Shown one piece after another: positions 1 to 7,844 of a stretch of DNA of 64,000 nucleotides. The stretch comes from UBA668 sp963720695. Lineage in GTDB: Bacteria; Actinomycetota; Acidimicrobiia; Acidimicrobiales; Ilumatobacteraceae. The position numbers and the translations under genes were made by a program. The notes beneath the pieces are model-generated. The model was given only the letters and a program-made list of their open reading frames with translations. It ran no database searches and had not been told where the DNA came from. Each line of letters starts with the position of its first letter. Position 1 is the first letter of the stretch. The stretch spans positions 186,001 through 250,000 of the forward strand of contig CAVRGG010000003.1 in the NCBI GenBank assembly GCA_963720695.1, written 5' to 3'.

Positions 1-294
1 GAAGCCGGGATGCGCGCGATCCACGCCAAAGGCACGGCACTCACCGGGCTCGCGATCGAGCTCTGCGACCAGTTCGGGCTCGAGACACCGACACCGCGCG
101 ACCCGGCTCGTCGTGGCAACCACGTCGCGGTGGCGCACCAGAACGCGAAGGCGGTCGTCGGCGATCTGTCGGCACGCGGGATCATCTTCGACTTCCGCGA
201 GCCGAACATCATCCGCGCCGGCTGCTCACCGCTCACGACGAGGTTCGTCGACGTGTTCGACGGCCTGACGGCAGTTCACGACTTCAGCAGTTGA
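1..294 (+). CDS. kynU: kynureninase, C-terminal part (5' end outside window)
   Basis: An open frame enters from the left edge and stops with TGA at 292-294, giving about 97 residues. The segments RRGNHVAVAHQ, GIIFDFREPNIIR and SPLTTRFVDVFDGL match the C-terminal small domain of kynureninase, the PLP enzyme that cleaves kynurenine or 3-hydroxykynurenine into an anthranilate plus alanine in tryptophan catabolism. The PLP lysine lies outside the window. The stop overlaps the end of the convergent transporter gene by 11 bases, so no terminator is visible between them. Confidence 0.8.
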   Translation, partial: EAGMRAIHAKGTALTGLAIELCDQFGLETPTPRDPARRGNHVAVAHQNAKAVVGDLSARGIIFDFREPNIIRAGCSPLTTRFVDVFDGLTAVHDFSS

Positions 295-1201
295 CCAGAA
301 GATCGTCGGCCTCGTGAGCGGGCGACGGTGGGGATGCCGGTTCGCACTGCTCTCGGAGCCGAGTTCCGTGGACGATGGCGCCGATGGTGACGGCGAAGCC
401 GACCAGTTGGAGCCCTGACAGCGACTGCCCGAGCACGATCCAACCGAGTGCGGCACCCGTGACGGGTGCCGCCAGACCGAGCAGCGGAGGTGCAGCCGCC
501 GGAAGACGACGGACCCCGTCGAACCACAGCACGAACGCCAACGCCGTGCAGACCAGACTCAGGTAGGCGAAGCCGATCAGGTGCTGCTGCGTCAGGTGAG
601 GGGGCCGACCCTCGGCGACGAGCGTCATCGGCACGAGCAGGGCGCCGCCGATCAACAGTTGCCAGCCCGTCGCAGCGATGCGATTGGGTGGCGTCGGAAA
701 CCGCTTGGTGAGCACGACCGCGACGGAGAACGACAGGTTCGCCCCGATCGCGGCCAGCACGCCCACCGGGTCGAGGTGCGCGCCAGGACGAACGACCACC
801 AGGCCGACACCGAGAGCGGCCACGATCCCCACCACCACGTCTCGGCGTCGCGGCCGCCGACCTCCGACCAGCCAGGTGAGGACCGCGACGAAGATCGGCT
901 GCAGCCCACCAACGGCCGCCGCCACGCCGCCCGGCAGGCGGTAGACGCCGACGATCAGCAGGGGAAAGAAGAGGCCGAAGTTGAACAGCGCGATCAGCCC
1001 GCTGTGCAGCCACTCGACGTGGTGCGGTCGCCAGTTCGACACGACTCGGCCGAGCGCGAGCAGGACGACGCCGGCGGGAACCACACGAAGCGCTGCCACG
1101 AGAAACGGTCGACCGGGCGGGAGGAGCTCCGTGATGGTGAGGTAGGTGGTTCCCCAGGCGACAGGAGCCAGCACGGTGAGGAGTGACCGATATTGCTTCA
1201 T
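284..1201 (-). CDS. EamA/DMT-family membrane exporter
   Basis: The 305-residue product has about ten hydrophobic segments in two similar halves, the layout of the drug/metabolite transporter (EamA, RhaT-like) superfamily. Typical segments are PVAWGTTYLTITELLPPG near the N terminus and AAPVTGAALGWIVLGQSLSG in the second half. I start it at ATG 1201, since the frame upstream of that is polar and runs into the operator and the divergent regulator gene. The substrate cannot be told from sequence. Sharing a 58-base intergenic region with a MarR regulator suggests efflux of a small toxic or aromatic compound under MarR control. Confidence 0.8.
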   Translation of the reverse strand: MKQYRSLLTVLAPVAWGTTYLTITELLPPGRPFLVAALRVVPAGVVLLALGRVVSNWRPHHVEWLHSGLIALFNFGLFFPLLIVGVYRLPGGVAAAVGGLQPIFVAVLTWLVGGRRPRRRDVVVGIVAALGVGLVVVRPGAHLDPVGVLAAIGANLSFSVAVVLTKRFPTPPNRIAATGWQLLIGGALLVPMTLVAEGRPPHLTQQHLIGFAYLSLVCTALAFVLWFDGVRRLPAAAPPLLGLAAPVTGAALGWIVLGQSLSGLQLVGFAVTIGAIVHGTRLREQCEPASPPSPAHEADDLLVNC

Positions 1202-1207
1202 GTTCGT

Positions 1208-1225
1208 TATCTTAATACCAAGATA
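1208..1225. promoter_or_regulatory. probable MarR operator between divergent genes
   Basis: TATCTT, six spacer bases, then AAGATA form a perfect inverted repeat (TATCTTAATACCAAGATA). It is a striking AT-rich patch in very GC-rich DNA, placed between the exporter start (1201) and the marR start (1260). The shape and size match classic MarR-family operators, which often read ATCTTGATATCAAGAT. Binding by the adjacent MarR protein is inference. Confidence 0.65.
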
Positions 1226-1259
1226 CTTATTGTCCAACGATATGTCGTAGCGTTCGAAC

Positions 1260-1760
1260 ATGGCGCGCAACGAGCACGATGCGGTCGATCGCATCACCCA
1301 GCAGTGGGCGTCGGTGCGACCGGACGTCGACTCCACACCGATCGAGGTGATCGGTCGCGTCTCGCGCCTGTCGAGGATGATCGACCGGCGGCTGTCCGAG
1401 AACTTCGCCACGTTCGGCATCGAGAACTGGATGTACGACGTGCTGGCGACGCTGCGGCGCGTGGGACCTCCTCACGAGCTGACGGCGGGCGACCTCGTCG
1501 GGCAGTCGATGGTGACGACGGGCGCGATCACCAACCGCATCGATCGGCTGGAACAGCGTGGCCTCGTGGAACGGGCGAGTGCCGCCGATCGACGCAAGGT
1601 CATCGTGCGGCTCACGGCATCGGGTCTCGCCCTCGTCGACGAGGTCGTGCAGTCACACATGGCGACGGAGCGGGAATTGCTCGCCGGGTTGTCGGATCGC
1701 CAACAACGCGAACTGGCCGCGATGTTGCGCACCCTGCTGATCGGGCTCGACGATCGCTAG
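1260..1760 (+). CDS. MarR-family transcriptional regulator
   Basis: This 166-residue protein has the winged-helix core of MarR regulators at about residues 60-125. It includes a recognition-helix stretch, TTGAITNRIDRLEQRGLVER, followed by the wing motif DRRKVIVRLT, and helical ends for dimerisation. It is divergent from the DMT exporter, and a perfect 18-bp palindrome lies in the short shared promoter region, so it probably represses the exporter and itself until a ligand binds. The stop overlaps that of the convergent acetoacetyl-CoA synthetase gene by 4 bases. Confidence 0.85.
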   Translation: MARNEHDAVDRITQQWASVRPDVDSTPIEVIGRVSRLSRMIDRRLSENFATFGIENWMYDVLATLRRVGPPHELTAGDLVGQSMVTTGAITNRIDRLEQRGLVERASAADRRKVIVRLTASGLALVDEVVQSHMATERELLAGLSDRQQRELAAMLRTLLIGLDDR

Positions 1761-3718
1761 ACGGCGAGCGCGGGGTGATGGCGGTACTGGTCGAGTGACT
1801 CGGGGTTCGCCAACGCCTCGGTGTTGCGCACCTCGCGCCCGTTGACGACGTCGGCCACGGCGAGCTCGCTGATCTTGTTGCTGCGTGTACGCGGGACGTC
1901 GGTGACCTGCGCGATCCGTGCCGGCACGTGGCGCGGCGAGGCGTTGGTGCGCAACACCTGACGGATGGTCGCCTGCATCTCGTCGGTGAGGGTGACACCG
2001 TCGGCCAGTCTCACGAACAGCACGATGCGGGTGTCGTTGTCGAACTCCTGGCCCACCGCGACCGCTTCGACGACGCCCGGCAGGTGCTCCACCTGCGCGT
2101 AGATCTCCGCGGTGCCGATGCGGACGCCGCCTGCGTTGAGCGTGGCGTCGCTGCGGCCGTGGATCACCATCCCGCCGTGCTCGGTCCACGACGCGAAGTC
2201 GCCGTGGGCCCACACGCCCGGGAAGCGATCGAAGTAGGCGGCGTGGAACCTGCTGCCGTCGAGGTCACCCCAGAACCCGACGGGCACACTCGGGAACGGC
2301 GCCGTGCACACCAGTTCGCCCTTCACGCCGGGCTCGGTGACCGGAGAGCCGTCGACGTCGAACACCTCGACCGCCATCCCGAGGGCCGGACCCTGGATCT
2401 CGCCCGCGTACACGGGACGGGTCGGATCACCACCGACGAAGCAACCGCACAGGTCGGTGCCACCGCTGATCGACGCCAGGTGAACATCGGGCTTGAGGGC
2501 GTCGTACACCCATCGGAAGCTCTCGTCGCTGAGGGGCGAGCCGGTGCTGCAGACGGTGCGCAGCGGCGACAGGTCGTGCGAGGCGAGCGGGCGCACCCCC
2601 GCCTTGTTCACGGAGTCGACGTACTTGGCCGAGACCCCCAGCAGCGTGAGTCGCTCCGACTGGGCGATGTCGAACAGGACCGTCGGCGACGGGTGGAACG
2701 GATTGCCGTCGAAGAGCACGATGGTGGCGCCGCTGGCCAGCACCGACACCAGCCAGTTCCACATCATCCAGCCACAGGTGGTGAAGTACATCACCCGGTC
2801 ACCGGCTCGGATGTCGCAGTGCAGTTGATGCTCCTTGAGGTGCATCAGCAGCACGCCGAGCGCACGGTGGGTGATGCACTTCGGCTTCCCGGTGGTGCCC
2901 GAGGAGTAGAGGATGTAGACGGGATGGTCGCCGGGCAGACGGAGGAACTCGAGCGGCACCCCTCGGTTCGGTTCGAGGTAGTCGCTCCACACGACGGCAT
3001 CGGGGATCCCGGCGATGGAGGGCGCGTGCGACAGGACTCCGACGACCACCACTCGGCGCACCGAGGGCAGTTGCGATGCAGCCTCGGCGATGCGTTCCAG
3101 ACAGCTGAAGTCCTTGCCGCCGTACCGGTAGCCGTCGGCGGCGACGAGCACCGTGGGGCGAGTCTGCCCGAACCGGTCCACCACGCCGGCGACGCCGAAG
3201 TCGCTGGAGGTGGACGTGAACGTCGCACCGATCGCGTTGGCGGCGAGGAAGGTGATGATGGTCTCGGCGACGTGGGGCATGTAGGCGGCGACCCGGTCAC
3301 CGGGCTGCACGCCGTCCGCGGCGAGCGCGGCCGCCAACGCGGCGACCTCGTCACGCAACTGGGCCCAGGTGTAGCTGCGGTGATCGCCGTGCTCGGTGAT
3401 GGCCACGATCGCCTCTGGCCCGGCGCCGAGCCGTTCGGCGAGCGCGTTCTCGGCGAAGCTCACCGACGAGTGCGGGAAGAAGCGGGCACCTCGCACCGAA
3501 CCGTCACCCGGATCGAAGGTGGTGCCGCCCGGGTCACCGATCACCCCGGCGTCGTCCCACAGCCGCTGCCAGAACTCGCCCGGATCGCGTACCGACCACT
3601 CGTGGAGTGTGGTCGGGTCGACGACCTGCGGGCGGTCGACGGCGACCCGGTCGAGGAACTGACGCATGCGCGTCGACGCGATGCGCTCCGCGCTCGGTTG
3701 CCACAGCGGCGTCGCCAT
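1757..3718 (-). CDS. aacS: acetoacetyl-CoA synthetase
   Basis: The 653-residue ANL-superfamily ligase activates acetoacetate with ATP and CoA. The P-loop is YILYSSGTTGKPK near residue 270, the hinge region GRSDATLNAGGVRIG is near 525-540, and the C-terminal catalytic lysine lies in RTRSNKISEL near 613. Its length and its N-terminal segment (MATPLWQPS, then an FWQRLW-type region) fit acetoacetyl-CoA synthetases better than acetyl-CoA synthetases. ATG 3718 is preceded by a strong GGAGGGGAG site. The gene follows the HMG-CoA lyase gene by one base, so the pair can free acetoacetate from HMG-CoA and re-activate it (ketone-body and leucine catabolism). Confidence 0.85.
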   Translation of the reverse strand: MATPLWQPSAERIASTRMRQFLDRVAVDRPQVVDPTTLHEWSVRDPGEFWQRLWDDAGVIGDPGGTTFDPGDGSVRGARFFPHSSVSFAENALAERLGAGPEAIVAITEHGDHRSYTWAQLRDEVAALAAALAADGVQPGDRVAAYMPHVAETIITFLAANAIGATFTSTSSDFGVAGVVDRFGQTRPTVLVAADGYRYGGKDFSCLERIAEAASQLPSVRRVVVVGVLSHAPSIAGIPDAVVWSDYLEPNRGVPLEFLRLPGDHPVYILYSSGTTGKPKCITHRALGVLLMHLKEHQLHCDIRAGDRVMYFTTCGWMMWNWLVSVLASGATIVLFDGNPFHPSPTVLFDIAQSERLTLLGVSAKYVDSVNKAGVRPLASHDLSPLRTVCSTGSPLSDESFRWVYDALKPDVHLASISGGTDLCGCFVGGDPTRPVYAGEIQGPALGMAVEVFDVDGSPVTEPGVKGELVCTAPFPSVPVGFWGDLDGSRFHAAYFDRFPGVWAHGDFASWTEHGGMVIHGRSDATLNAGGVRIGTAEIYAQVEHLPGVVEAVAVGQEFDNDTRIVLFVRLADGVTLTDEMQATIRQVLRTNASPRHVPARIAQVTDVPRTRSNKISELAVADVVNGREVRNTEALANPESLDQYRHHPALAV

Positions 3719-3719
3719 C

Positions 3720-4643
3720 TCAGCTCCCCTCCGAACGCCGCGTGCGCGGACCCGCGTGCGCGACCCTGCTGGGAACCGGGTGGCCGACGAAGCCCTCCAC
3801 GAGCAGGGCCGCCTCGATGAGCGCCTCGACCCCCAACCCGCCGGTGCTGATCCCGAGGTCGTCACACAGCGCGACGACTTCCTCGGTGGCCACGTTGCCC
3901 GCTGCGCCGGCGGCGAACGGCGACCCACCGAGCCCGCCGACGGACGTGTCGAATCGCCGGACCCCTGCCTGCAGACCGGCGTAGAGGTTGAGCAGACCGG
4001 TCCCGCGCGTCTCGTGCAGGTGGAGGCCCACGTCGGTGCCCGTCACGGCGAGCACCTCGTCGATGCGTCGAGGCGTGGCCATTCCCGTGGTGTCGGCGAG
4101 CGTGATCGCCGACGCTCCCGCGGCGCGGAGCCGTTCGGCGAGCAGTGCGACGGACGAGGGCGCGATCTCGCCCTCGTACGGCGACCCGAACGCGCACGAG
4201 ATCACCGCATCGACGCCGACACCTGCGGCCCGCGCGATGACGCAGATCTGCGCGATCTGTTCGACCGACTCGTCGATGGTCATGTGCACGTTGCGCTGGT
4301 TGTAGGTGGCCGACGCGCTGATCGTGACGGTGAGCTCGTCGACGCCGGCGGCGAGCGCCATCTCCGCACCACGCAGGTTGGGGACGAGTGCGGTGCGCAC
4401 GATCCCGTCGGGTGCGCCGATCGCCTCGACGACATCGGCCGCACCCGCCATCGCCGGGACCGCGGTGGGGCTGACGAAGGCGGCGACCTCCAGGTGGGTG
4501 ACGCCCGCGATCAGCAGCGCATCGATGAGATCGACCCGTTGGTCGACGGTGAGGGGAGCTTCACCCTGCAGCCCGTCGCGAACGCCCACCTCGCGGATGG
4601 TGATGCGATCGGGCAGGGAGCTCACGGGTCCGACGCTAGCCAC
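3720..4643 (-). CDS. hydroxymethylglutaryl-CoA lyase-like protein (active-site Cys replaced by Ser)
   Basis: The 307-residue TIM-barrel protein belongs to the HMG-CoA lyase/DRE-TIM metallolyase family. It has REVGVRDGLQ near residue 18 (catalytic Arg and metal Asp) and the metal-binding HLHETRGTG near 206. The family signature that normally reads GLGGCPF/Y reads GLGGSPF here; the codon is TCG, so the mobile catalytic cysteine of well-studied HMG-CoA lyases is serine. It may still cleave HMG-CoA slowly or act on a related 3-hydroxy-acyl-CoA. An alternative GTG start at 4625 would remove six residues. It is followed after one base by the acetoacetyl-CoA synthetase gene. Confidence 0.75.
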   Translation of the reverse strand: MASVGPVSSLPDRITIREVGVRDGLQGEAPLTVDQRVDLIDALLIAGVTHLEVAAFVSPTAVPAMAGAADVVEAIGAPDGIVRTALVPNLRGAEMALAAGVDELTVTISASATYNQRNVHMTIDESVEQIAQICVIARAAGVGVDAVISCAFGSPYEGEIAPSSVALLAERLRAAGASAITLADTTGMATPRRIDEVLAVTGTDVGLHLHETRGTGLLNLYAGLQAGVRRFDTSVGGLGGSPFAAGAAGNVATEEVVALCDDLGISTGGLGVEALIEAALLVEGFVGHPVPSRVAHAGPRTRRSEGS

Positions 4644-4684
4644 GCCCGCTCGCCAGGCGGGCCACCGACGGATACCGTGCGGTC

Positions 4685-5425
4685 ATGGAACTCGGACTTC
4701 GTGGACGCAGAGCGCTCGTCACCGGCGCATCGAGCGGATTGGGGTTGGGCGCCGCCAGGGCGCTCGCCGCGGAGGGCGCCGACGTGGTGCTGGTCGCCCG
4801 ATCGCAGGAGAAGCTGGCGGCGGCACAGGCGACGGTGCCCAGGGCACGCACGCTGGTGGCCGACGTCAGCGACACCGATCACGTCGCCGACATGGTCGCC
4901 CGGGCGACCGAGCTGCTGGGCGGCATCGACATCCTCATCGCCAACGCCGGTGGCCCGCCGGCGGGCAACTTCGCCGGCACCGATCTCGACGCGTACCTGC
5001 CGGCGTTGCACCTCAACCTGTTGTCCACCGTGGCGATGTGCAAGGCCGCCGTGCCGCCGATGTGCGACCGCGGCTGGGGGCGCGTCGTCGCGATCACGTC
5101 GGTCTCGGTCCGCCAACCGATCGCGCAGTTGATCCTCTCCAACACCGCACGGGCCGGCCTGACCGGCTTCTTGAAGACCCTCGCCCTCGAGGTCGCCGCG
5201 CAGGGTGTCACCGTGAACTCGTTGCAACCCGGCCTGCACCGCACCGACCGGCTGGTGGGGCTCTACGCAGATCCCGATGCAGTGGCCCAGGGCATCCCGG
5301 CCAAGAAGCTCGGCGACCCCGACGACTTCGGCCGCATCGCCGCGTTCTTGTGCAGCGACGCCGCACAGTTCGTCACCGGATCGGCGATCCCCGTCGACGG
5401 TGGCGCCTACCAGGGCCTCCAGTAG
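4685..5425 (+). CDS. SDR-family protein lacking the YxxxK motif
   Basis: The 246-residue Rossmann protein has the cofactor loop TGASSGLGLG at residues 14-23 and the NAG motif (IANAGG) near 85, ending in a normal SDR C terminus (PVDGGAYQGLQ). Where most SDRs have YxxxK, this one reads LILSNTARAGLTGF near 149-160, so Tyr and Lys are replaced by Ser and Arg. Related proteins annotated as 3-oxoacyl-ACP-reductase-like without a full catalytic tetrad are known (the APE0912/BKR-like subgroup). The reaction is unknown. It lies divergent from the HMG-CoA lyase-like gene with about 40 bases between starts. Confidence 0.75.
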   Translation: MELGLRGRRALVTGASSGLGLGAARALAAEGADVVLVARSQEKLAAAQATVPRARTLVADVSDTDHVADMVARATELLGGIDILIANAGGPPAGNFAGTDLDAYLPALHLNLLSTVAMCKAAVPPMCDRGWGRVVAITSVSVRQPIAQLILSNTARAGLTGFLKTLALEVAAQGVTVNSLQPGLHRTDRLVGLYADPDAVAQGIPAKKLGDPDDFGRIAAFLCSDAAQFVTGSAIPVDGGAYQGLQ

Positions 5426-5432
5426 CGATCGG

Positions 5433-5993
5433 CTACCCCGTACCCACCGCGTGCAGCGCGGCCAGCGCCATCTCGTTGAGCAGTGGCGCCAGGGTGCGCC
5501 GAGTGACCTTGCCCACGTACGGGGTCGAGTTGATCAGCCCGATCGCCGCCTGCACCGCCGCGACCAGCCGGGCGCGGCCGGCGCGCGGGTAGCGCCGTCG
5601 CATCACGTCGACCCACACGTCGACGTACTGGCGTTGCAACAGCCGTACCCGGTGCGCCTGCTCGGCGTCGAGATGGTGCAGTTCGCGCGCATGGACGACG
5701 ATGAGGTCGGGATGGTCGAGCGCGAACGCGACCTGCTCGCGCACCAACGCGGCGAGCGCGGCCTCGGCCCCGTCGGCCGCGGCGACGCAGGCTCGTCCGC
5801 CGTCCAACAGCCGCTCGCTGACGTCGGTCAGCATCGCCGCGAGGAGCGCCTGCTTACCGGCGAAGTGCCAGTAGATGGCCGGCCCGCTGACGCCGACCGC
5901 CGCACCGATGTCGTCGATGCCGGTCGCCCCGTACCCGCGCTCCGCGAAGAGTCGCGCCGCGGCATGCAGGATCTGGTCAGAGCGTGATGGCAC
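5433..5993 (-). CDS. TetR-family transcriptional regulator
   Basis: The 186-residue protein has a TetR helix-turn-helix in its first 55 residues (DQILHAAARLFAERGYGATG, then IDDIGAAVGVSGPAIYWHF). This is followed by a long helical ligand-binding domain with a His- and Glu-rich segment (HARELHHLDAEQ). I start it at GTG 5993, four bases after the stop of the upstream DUF2207 gene, so the two are probably one transcript. Twin AACGNNCGTT sites in front of the nearby acyl-CoA dehydrogenase are candidate operators for it, because TetR regulators of acyl-CoA metabolism often use such boxes; this is inference. Confidence 0.8.
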   Translation of the reverse strand: MPSRSDQILHAAARLFAERGYGATGIDDIGAAVGVSGPAIYWHFAGKQALLAAMLTDVSERLLDGGRACVAAADGAEAALAALVREQVAFALDHPDLIVVHARELHHLDAEQAHRVRLLQRQYVDVWVDVMRRRYPRAGRARLVAAVQAAIGLINSTPYVGKVTRRTLAPLLNEMALAALHAVGTG

Positions 5994-5997
5994 CGAC

Positions 5998-7740
5998 TCA
6001 CCAACTGCCCGAGCTGCCACCGCCACCACCGCCACCCACGCTGCCACCGGAGAAGCCTCCACCGAAGCCTCCGCCGCCCGACCCACTCGACTGTGGCGGC
6101 GTGCGGGTGGAGTTCCACAGCCCGGCGTTGGCGTACAGCAGCAGCGGAGTGGTGCTGGCGAGGGCGTCGGCCGGCGGGACCGCGCTGGCCGAGACCGCGC
6201 GGCCCCACGCGTCGGCGGCGCCGAGAGCGACCGCCCAGGCCGAGTACTCGCGCAGCAGGCCGTGGCTCCACGCCCAGTCGACGTGCGTGCCCTCGCTGGC
6301 CTCGAGGAACCGCCGGAACGACTCGGCGCGCAACGCCATCGCACTGCCGACCGCGCTGCGGACCGGCAGCAAGCCGCGGTACGCGACGCCGGCGACGATG
6401 GCGGGAATGGCGATCCCGAACGCGAGCGCGATCGGCCATGAGTGCAACCAGCCGCGCCAGATGCCGATCGCCACGACGACGGCGAGGACGACGACCGTGA
6501 TCCCGACCGCCGGCGGGAACTGGGCGATGGTGCCGGGCGGGAACTTCTTCCACCACTCGGACTCGCGAGCCATCACCTTCTGCTCCGCCTCGATCTCCTT
6601 CCACAGCGTGGAGAGACGCGGCTGGTAGGTGCCGAGGGCGAGCTCGGCCTCACCGTCGAACAGTGTCTCGAAGCGTTGCCGGGTGATCGGCGGTGCCTCG
6701 GCCAGGTGCGGACCGGGCACGAGGACCTGCGACGACTTCTCGCCGCGCAGCTCGACGACCTGCTGGGCGATCTGATCGGAGAACCATGCAGAGACGGTGC
6801 TCGTACTGATCGCCTCGTCGAGCAGCAGCGCCCCCTGCCACGGACGGATGCCGCGCGGCGGTTCGAACTCGGTGGTGGCCATCGCAGCCAGTTCCTTGTC
6901 GGTGACCAGTCGCGTCGGTCCGGTGTCGCCGCCCGCGTACGCCGCGTCGGCGGGCCCGACGCCACTGACCTCGTTGCGGCCCAGGCGTCGGGCGAGCACG
7001 AACCCGCCGACGCCCGCTCCCAGGCCGAGCGCGCCGACACCGAGGGCGAGCGGCACCGGGTGCGACTGGCGGCGAGGCGGGATCGCCGGCACCGGCACGT
7101 CGGCCGGCGCGGACAGCCCGGCGATGGTCCCGCCGACGGTGACACCGTCGCCTGCCTTCAACGGCTCGAACACCACCCGGTAGAGGTCGCCGTCGCGGGC
7201 GAGCTCGCACCCGCCGCTGGTGCCCACGGCACCGACGTTGCACAACGGATCGGTGAGGTCGAAGCCGGAGAGCACGACTTCGAATCGGCCGGTCTCGAAC
7301 TCCTCGCCCGCGCCGATGATGTCGAGCGCGAGCTGCCCGGAGGAGAGTCGCGCATCGGGCAGCGTGTAGGAGAGCTCGTAGCGGTGCTGGCCATCGATCG
7401 TGGTGCCCGGATCACCGATGCGGATCAGGGTCTGGGACCCCTCGTTGCTCACCGACACTGCGTCCGGTGCGTCAGGAGAGAAGGCGGTGACATCGGTCGG
7501 GATGCCGAAGTCGTTGGGGATCACACGCTCGTACCCGTGGCGGGACGTGTTGCCGAAATCCTGATCGACGACCTCACGGATCCGCACACCGTCACCCGCA
7601 GGCGTCACCAGGATCTGCTTGGCGTCGAAGCGCTCGTCGTGCACGCCGCCACCGAGCACACCCGCCAGCACCAACACCGGGCCGACGAGCATCGCACCAC
7701 CCACGGCGAGGTGGCGGACGGTGGTCACGGGGTTCAGCAC
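5998..7740 (-). CDS. DUF2207-family membrane protein with Gly-rich C terminus
   Basis: The 580-residue protein starts with a membrane segment (residues 9-29). An exported domain of about 190 residues follows (ILVTPAGDGVRIREVVDQDF through EPLKAGDGVTVGG), then a second membrane segment near 230-250, a cytoplasmic stretch, and a pair of membrane helices around 405-455. It ends in a glycine/serine tail, roughly residues 550-580, that closes with GSSGSW. This order is typical of DUF2207 proteins, whose function is unknown. It shares a leader with the TetR gene downstream and is divergent from the acyl-CoA dehydrogenase. Confidence 0.8.
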   Translation of the reverse strand: MLNPVTTVRHLAVGGAMLVGPVLVLAGVLGGGVHDERFDAKQILVTPAGDGVRIREVVDQDFGNTSRHGYERVIPNDFGIPTDVTAFSPDAPDAVSVSNEGSQTLIRIGDPGTTIDGQHRYELSYTLPDARLSSGQLALDIIGAGEEFETGRFEVVLSGFDLTDPLCNVGAVGTSGGCELARDGDLYRVVFEPLKAGDGVTVGGTIAGLSAPADVPVPAIPPRRQSHPVPLALGVGALGLGAGVGGFVLARRLGRNEVSGVGPADAAYAGGDTGPTRLVTDKELAAMATTEFEPPRGIRPWQGALLLDEAISTSTVSAWFSDQIAQQVVELRGEKSSQVLVPGPHLAEAPPITRQRFETLFDGEAELALGTYQPRLSTLWKEIEAEQKVMARESEWWKKFPPGTIAQFPPAVGITVVVLAVVVAIGIWRGWLHSWPIALAFGIAIPAIVAGVAYRGLLPVRSAVGSAMALRAESFRRFLEASEGTHVDWAWSHGLLREYSAWAVALGAADAWGRAVSASAVPPADALASTTPLLLYANAGLWNSTRTPPQSSGSGGGGFGGGFSGGSVGGGGGGGSSGSW

Positions 7741-7784
7741 GATCGCACGGTACCGCAGGCGGCCGGAACATCACCTCACCCCCT

Positions 7785-7794
7785 AACGATCGTT
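7785..7794. promoter_or_regulatory. TetR-type operator half 1
   Basis: AACGATCGTT is a perfect 10-bp palindrome in the 104-base region between the DUF2207 gene and the acyl-CoA dehydrogenase. A second related box is centred exactly 30 bp away, close to three helical turns. The core resembles the AACGNNCGTT boxes of TetR regulators that control acyl-CoA and fatty-acid genes. Confidence 0.5.
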
Positions 7795-7811
7795 CAAGGA
7801 TTCGTGGTACG

Positions 7812-7826
7812 TTGAACGCTCGTTAA
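7812..7826. promoter_or_regulatory. TetR-type operator half 2
   Basis: TTGAACGCTCGTTAA contains AACG-CT-CGTT plus an outer T/A pair, an imperfect dyad related to the box at 7785-7794. It sits 19 bases before the acyl-CoA dehydrogenase start, so a protein bound here would block initiation. The cognate regulator is probably the TetR protein at 5433-5993, by proximity only. Confidence 0.5.
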
Positions 7827-7844
7827 GGGACCAGAGGGGCCACC

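Noticed and set aside
1928..3820. A 630-codon plus-strand frame opposite the acetoacetyl-CoA synthetase gene.
   Set aside because: No recognisable motif; the minus strand encodes a complete ANL ligase with all signatures.
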